From an uncultured Bacteroidales bacterium (GTDB lineage Bacteria > Bacteroidota > Bacteroidia > Bacteroidales > UBA3663), in assembly GCA_937899265.1 (NCBI GenBank), contig CALBPV010000054.1, positions 1 through 7,312 of the forward strand: a stretch of 7,312 nucleotides of DNA, read 5' to 3'. This document shows positions 1 to 6,055 of this stretch, piece after piece. The notes under the pieces are model-generated. The model made no database searches. It was not told the DNA's origin and saw nothing but the letters and a program-made list of their open reading frames with translations. The first letter of the stretch is position 1; every line of letters begins with the position of its first letter. Made by a program: the position numbers and the translations under genes.

Positions 1-1230
1 TACAAGGACAAATACGAATATCTCTGGAAGCAAATTGCCACCGAATTCAAAGACTACGGACAGAAGCTCGTGTTCGAAAGCTACAACGAGATGCTCGACA
101 TCAAGAGCTCGTGGTGCTTTGCCTCGTGGAACACCACTGCCAAGTATGATGCCACAATCGCAGCCTCGGCCTACGAATCCATCAACAACTACGCCCAAAG
201 CTTCGTAACCACCGTGCGCTCAACCGGCGGCAACAACAGCCAACGCAACCTGGTCGTCAACACCTACGGAGCCTGCTGCGGTGCAGGCACATGGAACAGC
301 CACCTCGAAGAGCCTCTCAGCCGGCTCACGCTGCCCACGGGAGCCACCGGCCACCTCATCGTGGAGGTTCACTCCTACCCCTCGCTCAGCAATGGTCTCA
401 CAACGGCCATCAGTGAGGTGGACAACATGCTCGGCAAACTGAAGAACAACTTCACGGCGAAGGGCATACCTGTCATCATCGGCGAATGGGGCTCGGAAGG
501 CCTGAGCAAAGATTATCAGTCCAAGCGGGAAACCTATCTGAGTTTTGCCGACACCTACGTGAAGCACGCCAAAGAATACGGCATCACCACCTTCTACTGG
601 ATGGGACTTTCCGACGCCTCCTCCCGGGCGCTCCTCGTATTCAACGAACCCGACCTGGCCGAAACCATCGTCAAAGCCTACCGCGGCAGCGACTGGCAGG
701 GCAGTTATCCTTCGCTTTCGGACATTGAGGTGGAATACCGCATCGACTACAACAGCCAATGGGGCGAATGTTCGGTCTTCGAGGGGAGTGCCCCCCTTTC
801 GACCTATACCGGCATCGTCGTCGAGCTGGACAAGTCGTACCCCGGCAACGAACTCCAACTGAAGGCATACGATTCGAAAGGCAACGAACAGTACAATACC
901 CAGACCGGCGCGACACGTTCGCTCAATTTCTCGTCCTCAACACTCACCAGCGGCACCGTTGCAAGAGTGACGTTGCAGGCCTTCAAGGCTCCCTACGAGG
1001 CAACCATCAAAAAAATCAAACTCATCGGCAAGAACGGCACCGTCGAGGAACAGGTACCCACAGCCTTCTGGGGCTGCTCTGTGACAGCCGTCAACACCAG
1101 CGGTATCGAGAAAGTCGTGAGCGGCGACAAACTGCGCCATTCGCGTCGCTACAACCTGATGGGACAGCCCGTGGGGGACAACTGCAAAGGACTCGTCATT
1201 GAGGGCGACCGCAAACTGTTGATACGATGA
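1..1230 (+). CDS. Secreted glycoside hydrolase family 5 enzyme (endoglucanase-like), 5' end missing
   Basis: The reading frame is open from base 1, so the N-terminus and signal peptide lie outside the window; 409 residues are visible. GH5 enzymes are retaining beta-glycosidases that cut beta-glucans, mannans or related polysaccharides. The second half of the (beta/alpha)8 barrel is recognisable: FESYNE at 25-30, with Asn29-Glu30 as the acid/base pair; VEVHSY at 121-126, with the conserved His124 and Tyr126; VIIGEW at 158-163, with Glu162 as nucleophile; and FYW at 198-200, with the active-site Trp200. Residues 240-345 are a beta-rich region that may be a carbohydrate-binding or accessory sandwich; I cannot name its family. 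The end, about 383-409 (RRYNLMGQPV, then KGLVIEGDRKLLIR), resembles the short C-terminal tails of secreted Prevotella/Bacteroides proteins and hints at type IX-like sorting. The GH5 subfamily and substrate are not assigned. Its stop overlaps the next start by four bases. Confidence 0.88.
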   Translation, partial: YKDKYEYLWKQIATEFKDYGQKLVFESYNEMLDIKSSWCFASWNTTAKYDATIAASAYESINNYAQSFVTTVRSTGGNNSQRNLVVNTYGACCGAGTWNSHLEEPLSRLTLPTGATGHLIVEVHSYPSLSNGLTTAISEVDNMLGKLKNNFTAKGIPVIIGEWGSEGLSKDYQSKRETYLSFADTYVKHAKEYGITTFYWMGLSDASSRALLVFNEPDLAETIVKAYRGSDWQGSYPSLSDIEVEYRIDYNSQWGECSVFEGSAPLSTYTGIVVELDKSYPGNELQLKAYDSKGNEQYNTQTGATRSLNFSSSTLTSGTVARVTLQAFKAPYEATIKKIKLIGKNGTVEEQVPTAFWGCSVTAVNTSGIEKVVSGDKLRHSRRYNLMGQPVGDNCKGLVIEGDRKLLIR

Positions 1231-2297
1231 AAGAAATCACGTTCGACCGGTTTGTGCGGGGACTGATTGCGGTAGCCATCGCTGTCGCCGTATTCCTGCT
1301 CATCGACTACCTCACGCCGGTGCTGCTGCCGTTCGCGGTGGCTTGGCTCTTTGCCTACCTGCTCTATCCCTTTGTGAAATTTCTGCAGGTGAAATGCAGG
1401 CTGCGCAGTCGCGTGGCCTGCATTCTTGTGGCACTGGCTGTCGTGGGCGGCATATTCTACGGAGCAGGATGGCTCATCTTTCCTCCCATGGTCGAACAGT
1501 TCGTCACCCTCGGAGACCTCCTCCGCCAATATTTCACAGAGAATCCCAACGGCACCTTCATCATCAACCAAATCAAGGAGCTCTGGCAGGAAAACTGGGA
1601 GAACGGCAATCTCGGCAAAGTGGCCGAGAGCAGCAGTTTCAGCGACGCTTTGGGAGCTTTCTTCTCGGGCACTTTCTCGGTGGTGGGGAAAACGTTCGAC
1701 GTAATCATGGGTGTCGCCGCAGGCGCCATAGCATTGCTCTACACATTCTTCATCTTGAAGGACTACGAGTGGATGACCGACAACTTCATCCGCATCTTTC
1801 CCTCCCGCACCCGTCCTTTCTGGCAGGAATTGCTGGAAGAAATGGAGAAGAATCTCAACGCCTACATCCGCGGACAGGGCTTCATCGCCCTCTGTGTGGG
1901 CATTCTTTTCGCGATAGGATTCTCGATTATCGACTTCCCGATGGCCATCGGCCTGGGCATTTTTGTGGGCGTTCTCAACCTCGTGCCCTACCTGCAGACC
2001 ATCGCCGTCATCCCCACCTTTGCACTTGCCGCCCTCAAAGCGGCCAATACGGGCGAAAGTTTTTGGGGAATAGCCCTCTCGGCACTGGTGGTCTTCGTCA
2101 TTGTGCAAATCATCCAGGACTTTGTGCTTACGCCCCGCATCATGGGCAAAGCCATGAACCTCAACCCCGCCCTGCTCCTGCTTTCTCTGTCGATATGGGG
2201 CAGTCTGTTGGGATTTGTAGGGCTTATTATAGCCCTGCCTGCAACGACACTTCTCATCTTCTATTATAAAAAATACGTGACCAAAGAAAAGATTTAA
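1227..2297 (+). CDS. AI-2E family (PerM/YdiK-like, PF01594) multi-pass inner-membrane protein
   Basis: This complete protein of 356 residues has the usual length for the family. Members are polytopic inner-membrane proteins; some are linked to autoinducer-2 export and others to ion/proton antiport, so the substrate is open. Hydrophobic segments lie near 11-27, 31-49, 62-84, 153-176, 216-235, 238-264, 279-297 and 313-345. A soluble stretch at about 88-150 follows the third segment, as is normal here. Family signatures are YIRGQ (213-217), NLVPYLQ (251-257, the N-x-x-P-Y motif), and DFVLTPRIMGKAMNLNP (298-314) followed by the Gly-rich GSLLGFVGLIIALP (325-338). The C-terminus is short and basic (YYKKYVTKEKI). 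The ATG lies in an ATGA overlap with the GH5 stop, which suggests translational coupling and a shared transcript. No functional link to the glycosidase is known to me. Family assignment is firm; the transported molecule is unknown. Confidence 0.92.
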   Translation: MKEITFDRFVRGLIAVAIAVAVFLLIDYLTPVLLPFAVAWLFAYLLYPFVKFLQVKCRLRSRVACILVALAVVGGIFYGAGWLIFPPMVEQFVTLGDLLRQYFTENPNGTFIINQIKELWQENWENGNLGKVAESSSFSDALGAFFSGTFSVVGKTFDVIMGVAAGAIALLYTFFILKDYEWMTDNFIRIFPSRTRPFWQELLEEMEKNLNAYIRGQGFIALCVGILFAIGFSIIDFPMAIGLGIFVGVLNLVPYLQTIAVIPTFALAALKAANTGESFWGIALSALVVFVIVQIIQDFVLTPRIMGKAMNLNPALLLLSLSIWGSLLGFVGLIIALPATTLLIFYYKKYVTKEKI

Positions 2298-2306
2298 CAC
2301 TCAATA

Positions 2307-2338
2307 TTTGGCCGAACAGAAAATTTTCCGTATTTTTG
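2307..2338 (+). promoter_or_regulatory. Bacteroidota-type housekeeping promoter for the receptor/lipoprotein unit
   Basis: TTTG at 2307-2310 matches the -33 element. After a 20-base spacer, TATTTTTG at 2331-2338 matches the -7 consensus TAnnTTTG used by the primary sigma factor of Bacteroidota. Transcription would start near 2343-2346, giving a leader of only about 20 bases before the ATG at 2366. That leader is A/T-rich and has no Shine-Dalgarno sequence, as is usual in this phylum. A perfect 10-bp palindrome, GAAAATTTTC (2319-2328), sits in the spacer; it could be an operator but may be chance in A/T-rich DNA. The promoter fills most of the 68-base gap after the AI-2E gene. No hairpin terminator was seen in that gap, so some read-through from upstream is possible. 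Confidence 0.8.
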
Positions 2339-2365
2339 CACCATAAAAATCTAACATTTTATACA

Positions 2366-5050
2366 ATGTGTTATAAAAAACTTATCTCAGTGCTGCTGGG
2401 CAGCGCGATGCTGACGGCAACGGCACAAGAAGCCGACACCCTTTCGGTGGCGGAAGCTCAGGCCATCGACGAGATGGCGGACTTCTCGTTCACCGAATCG
2501 CAGTTGGACGAGGATGCCGATGCTTCCCAGATAGTGTCCAGCATCTCGTCGAGCAACAATGACCTCTTCTTCTCGGAAGTGGGGTTCCGTTTCTCGGCCA
2601 TGCGATTCAAGGTGCGCGGCTATGACAATCTCTATCAGCAGAACTACCTCAACGGTATTCCGATGAACGACATGGTGCGCGGTTCCTTCTCCTATGCCAT
2701 GATAGGCGGTCTGAACGATGTGACCCGCAACAAGGAAGGCGTCACGATGTTCGAGAACAACAACTTCGGCGTCACGTCGGTGGGCGGCGGCGAGAACACC
2801 AACCTCCGGGCCTCGTCCTACGCCCAGGGCGGCAAAGTGACCCTCTCGGGCTGCAACCGCAACTATAAGGCAAGGGCTATGTTCTCCTTCGGCACCGGAT
2901 GGCTCAAGTCCGGCTGGTCCATCGCCGGACAGATAGGCTACCGCTGGGCCGACGAAGGCGTTGTGGAAGGAACGTTCTACAACTCGTTCTCCTATCTGCT
3001 CTCCGTACAGAAGCGTCTCAACGACAGCCACTCCCTCAACATCGTCACCTTCGGCACACCCACGGAACGTGCCCAGCAAGGCGCTTCGACCGAGGAAGCC
3101 TATTGGCTGGCCAACGACCGTTACTACAACCCCAACTGGGGCTATCAGAACGGCGAGAAACGCAATGCCCGCGTGGTGCACAATTTCGAGCCTACAGTCA
3201 TCGTCAACTGGGATTGGGACATCGACTACAGCACCAAACTCAACACGGCCGTCTCCTATCGCTACTCGGCCTACAGCACCTCGGCGCTCGGATGGGGCAA
3301 CGCAGCAATGGATCCCCGTCCCGACTACTACAAGAAATTCCCCTCATCGGCATTCAACGTCTGGGATGCCAACCAAAACAACGGCGACTGGTTGGGCGAA
3401 CACCCCTATTTCCTCGAGCAATACAACACGCTGCTCGACTATTGGCAAGCCGACAAAGCCAACCGTCAGATTCAGTGGGACAATCTCTGGTATGAGAACT
3501 CCGTGGCCAATGAAGAGGGACGCGAAGCCGAATATTACGTCGAGCGCCGTCACTCCAACCAAACGGCACTGAGCCTCGCCTCCAACTATATCAAGAACAT
3601 CAATGCCGCCAACAAACTCGGTGTCGGCATCAACGCCACGTTCTCCAAGACCCATTACTACAAGACCATGGACGACTTGCTGGGAGCCAAGTACTACACC
3701 GACCTCGACAAGTTTGCGGCCCGCGACTACGGCACGGACAGCGAGATGGCCCAAAACGACCTGCTCCATCCCAACCGTCAAATCAAGGAAGGCGACAAGT
3801 TCGGCTACGACTACAACATCAACGTCAACAAGGCAACGGCCTGGACCCAATATCAGTGGCATCCGGGAGCCTTCCTCGTGAATGTGTCCGGACGTTTGGA
3901 CGGAACCACCATCGAACGTGACGGCAACATGCAGAACGGACGAGCTCCCGAGAACAGCCTCGGTTCGTCGGGTACCGCCAAATTCCTGGGCGGAGGCGCC
4001 AAAGCCAGCTTCGAATGGCAGCTCAACGCCCACAACCGCTTCATGATAGGTGCCGGATGGGAAGCCCGCGCTCCCCTGGCATGGAACGCCTTTGTTGCCT
4101 CGCGCATGCAGAACAATTTCGTCGATAACCTCAAAGTCGAGAAAATCCTCAACGGCGAAGTCTCCTACAAGTTCCGCTTCGGCGACCTGTCGGGCAAGAT
4201 TGGAGGCTACTACACCCAGTTCAAAGACGGTGTGGAACAGACCGCCTTCTACAACGACCAGGAGGAACGTTTCACCTATCTGGCCATGAACTCGATAGAG
4301 AAACGTCACTACGGATTCGAGGGTGCTCTGAAGTACAAACTCACATCCAGCCTCTCGTTCAACGTGCTTGCCTCCGTGGGTGAAGCCGAATACACGGGCA
4401 ATCCCTACGCTCAAGTGAGCTACGAAGGAATGGACGCCTCGACCATCAAGTCCATCAACCAGTGGAAGAATCCCGTCACGGGCGCTTCCATGCCGCTTCG
4501 CGTCATCGCCAAAGGCATCCATGAGGACGGCACACCGCTCACGGCCCTTTCTTTCGGAGCAGAGTACAGCATCCGCCGCTGGTTCTTTGAGGCCAACCTC
4601 AACTGGTACGACCGCGTCTATATCGGCTACTCTCCCTATCGCCGTCTCTCGAACGTCATAGACAACTACACGGCCACCTCCGTCAACGCCGAGGGACAGC
4701 TCGTCTATGAAGTCACAGCCGACCAGCTCAATGAGGAGGGCGGCGTGCTCTTCGACAAGGAGGGCAACATCGTTCGGACCTATACTGCCGAACAGGAGAA
4801 ATTCAAAAGCGGATTCATGCTCGACCTCAGTGTGGGCAAAGTCATTTACTTCCGCAAGGGACAGATGAGCATCAACCTCAGCCTCCAGAACGTCACCAAC
4901 AACCAGAACCTCCGCACGGGCGGTTACGAACAGAGCCGTGACGACAACTACAACACCGGGCAGGCCCGCACCTACAAATTCTCCCGCAACTCGAAGTATT
5001 TCTATGCCTACGAGTTCAACGCTTTCCTCAATGTCAATTACAAATTCTAA
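2366..5050 (+). CDS. TonB-dependent outer-membrane receptor, short N-terminus, SusC-like N-domain absent
   Basis: This 894-residue protein is an energised outer-membrane importer. The ATG at 2366 is preferred: an in-frame TTG at 2336 falls inside the -7 box, and starting at 2366 gives a clean signal peptide, residues 1-20, with an Ala-Thr-Ala/Gln signal peptidase I site. Residues 21-52 are strongly acidic (about 11 Asp/Glu, no Lys/Arg), with no certain TonB box and no carboxypeptidase-like (CNA-B) domain as in SusC. The plug spans about 50-140: SQIVSSI (54-60), MRFKVRGYD (79-87), LNGIPMND (95-102) and GGLNDVTR (114-121). The barrel begins near 145. It has motifs typical of a Bacteroidota receptor group, such as WADEGVVEGTFY (194-205) and YNPNWGYQNGEKRNARV (254-270), and ends in Phe (NVNYKF), the outer-membrane insertion signal. 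The next gene starts 12 bases downstream, indicating an operon. The substrate is not evident. Confidence 0.9.
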   Translation: MCYKKLISVLLGSAMLTATAQEADTLSVAEAQAIDEMADFSFTESQLDEDADASQIVSSISSSNNDLFFSEVGFRFSAMRFKVRGYDNLYQQNYLNGIPMNDMVRGSFSYAMIGGLNDVTRNKEGVTMFENNNFGVTSVGGGENTNLRASSYAQGGKVTLSGCNRNYKARAMFSFGTGWLKSGWSIAGQIGYRWADEGVVEGTFYNSFSYLLSVQKRLNDSHSLNIVTFGTPTERAQQGASTEEAYWLANDRYYNPNWGYQNGEKRNARVVHNFEPTVIVNWDWDIDYSTKLNTAVSYRYSAYSTSALGWGNAAMDPRPDYYKKFPSSAFNVWDANQNNGDWLGEHPYFLEQYNTLLDYWQADKANRQIQWDNLWYENSVANEEGREAEYYVERRHSNQTALSLASNYIKNINAANKLGVGINATFSKTHYYKTMDDLLGAKYYTDLDKFAARDYGTDSEMAQNDLLHPNRQIKEGDKFGYDYNINVNKATAWTQYQWHPGAFLVNVSGRLDGTTIERDGNMQNGRAPENSLGSSGTAKFLGGGAKASFEWQLNAHNRFMIGAGWEARAPLAWNAFVASRMQNNFVDNLKVEKILNGEVSYKFRFGDLSGKIGGYYTQFKDGVEQTAFYNDQEERFTYLAMNSIEKRHYGFEGALKYKLTSSLSFNVLASVGEAEYTGNPYAQVSYEGMDASTIKSINQWKNPVTGASMPLRVIAKGIHEDGTPLTALSFGAEYSIRRWFFEANLNWYDRVYIGYSPYRRLSNVIDNYTATSVNAEGQLVYEVTADQLNEEGGVLFDKEGNIVRTYTAEQEKFKSGFMLDLSVGKVIYFRKGQMSINLSLQNVTNNQNLRTGGYEQSRDDNYNTGQARTYKFSRNSKYFYAYEFNAFLNVNYKF

Positions 5051-5062
5051 AACGGCACGACT

Positions 5063-5938
5063 ATGAAAGCTACTCCGACAAAACTAACCCGTTATATTTA
5101 TGCGGCTGCACTGGCCGCCATGCTCCCCCTCGGCGGCTGCATGCAGGACGACACCATCAACATCGTCGATACAGCCGAGGGCTTGGGTGCCACAGCCGAC
5201 TGGGTGGGCGAAACCAACGCCACCATCGCTTCGGTCAAGGAAACCTGGTCCACGGTGTTTTCCAACAACAACACGTTCCGCAAGGTGGACAGCGATGTGA
5301 TATTCGAAGGCGTGGTTGTGGCCAACGACTACTCCGAGAATTTCTATCAGGCCACCTACATCCAGGACGGCGAGGACGGCTTCTGCATTCCCATCAAGAA
5401 CATGAAGGCTTTTCCCTACCTGAGGCTGGGACAGCGCATCAAGGTCAATTGCCGCGACCTCTATGTGGGCAACTACAGTTATGTGTGCCGCGTGGGTGAA
5501 CCTTACTACACCTCCGCCGGCAACCTCCGTCTCGGTCCCATGTTGGCCCAGCAGTGTGCCACCAACATCGAAGTCGTGGGCCGACCCGACACAACGGCTC
5601 CCGAACTGACGCCCTTCGTCCCCACGGCTTCCTGGCTCTCCAACGCAGCCAACAAGACATATAAGTCCTTCCCCCGCCTGGCCACCGTCACGGGTTACAT
5701 CGCCGAAGCCGACGGAACTGCCATCTGGGCTCCCGAGGACCTGCAGGATGCCGGCTACGGTGTCGATCGCACGCTGGTGACCTCCGGCGGAAAAATCACC
5801 GTCCGCAACTCCACTTCGAGCGAATTTGCATTCCAAGTGATTCCCCGGGGCACCGTCAGCGTCACAGGCATTCTCACCTGCTACGGCTCCGACTGGCAGA
5901 TTATCATGCGCGACGAGAACGACCTCGTTATTCATTAA
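5063..5938 (+). CDS. DUF5689-like lipoprotein, probably surface-exposed
   Basis: This 291-residue lipoprotein has a signal peptide with lipobox LGGC (23-26), so Cys26 would be lipidated. The residues after it are MQDD; acidic residues close behind the Cys resemble the lipoprotein export signal that sends Bacteroidota lipoproteins to the cell surface. The mature part resembles the Bacteroidota family DUF5689 and looks like two OB-fold-type beta barrels. The first, about 55-147, contains IFEGVVVANDYSENFYQ (80-96), YIQDGEDGFCIPI (99-111) and LRLGQRIKVNC (120-130). The second, about 203-291, contains ATVTGYI (207-213), GKITVRNSTSSEFAF (243-257), IPRGTVSVTGIL (260-271) and DWQIIMRDENDLVI (277-290). 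The biochemical role of this family is not established to my knowledge. The 12-base spacing from the receptor gene suggests it acts as the receptor's partner, in the place SusD holds in glycan loci; that is inference. Confidence 0.82.
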   Translation: MKATPTKLTRYIYAAALAAMLPLGGCMQDDTINIVDTAEGLGATADWVGETNATIASVKETWSTVFSNNNTFRKVDSDVIFEGVVVANDYSENFYQATYIQDGEDGFCIPIKNMKAFPYLRLGQRIKVNCRDLYVGNYSYVCRVGEPYYTSAGNLRLGPMLAQQCATNIEVVGRPDTTAPELTPFVPTASWLSNAANKTYKSFPRLATVTGYIAEADGTAIWAPEDLQDAGYGVDRTLVTSGGKITVRNSTSSEFAFQVIPRGTVSVTGILTCYGSDWQIIMRDENDLVIH

Positions 5939-5950
5939 CTTGAATCCAGA

Positions 5951-6040
5951 AACCTGTCCCCATTTTCTTCCCCGTTAATAAACTGGTCCCCGTTTTCTTC
6001 CCCGTTAATCAACTGGTCCCCGTTTTCTTCCCCGTTAATA
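5951..6040 (+). repeat. Three tandem copies of a 30-bp unit between two lipoprotein genes
   Basis: Copies lie at 5951-5980, 5981-6010 and 6011-6040, head to tail with no spacer. Each has the core TTTTCTTCCCCGTTAAT preceded by a second CCCC run. Copies 2 and 3 differ only at their last base (C versus A). Copy 1 differs from copy 2 at unit positions 4, 5, 12 and 30. The array fills most of the 117-base gap between the DUF5689-like and anchor-J-like genes; the rest is a short flank and an A/T-rich leader before the ATG at 6056. No inverted repeat, terminator hairpin or TAnnTTTG promoter was found in it. The unit length is a multiple of three, and the array has no stop codon in the frame shared by both neighbouring genes. 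Its function is unknown; near-identity of copies 2 and 3 suggests recent duplication by slippage. Confidence 0.93.
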
Positions 6041-6055
6041 AAAAATACACTATAT

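Noticed and set aside
1149..2300. Long minus-strand open frame of 383 codons opposite the AI-2E gene
   Set aside because: It mirrors a well-supported membrane-protein gene, has a His/Glu/Asp-rich unstructured composition with no family motif, and is best explained by codon bias on the plus strand.
2298..2330. Rho-independent terminator after the AI-2E gene
   Set aside because: The only inverted repeat is a short A/T palindrome with no GC stem and no T tract in the right place.
2336..2365. Upstream TTG start adding 10 residues to the TonB receptor
   Set aside because: It lies within the -7 promoter element, upstream of the expected transcription start, and would bury the signal peptide behind a polar extension.
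3344..4522. Minus-strand open frame of 392 codons inside the receptor gene
   Set aside because: It is a shadow of the beta-barrel coding sequence, with no recognisable domain, signal or own promoter.
5951..6040. CRISPR array
   Set aside because: The units are directly adjacent with no unique spacers, and there are only three copies.
5939..6055. Terminator or second promoter between the two lipoprotein genes
   Set aside because: No inverted repeat followed by a T run and no TTTG / TAnnTTTG pair could be found; the region is mainly the direct-repeat array.
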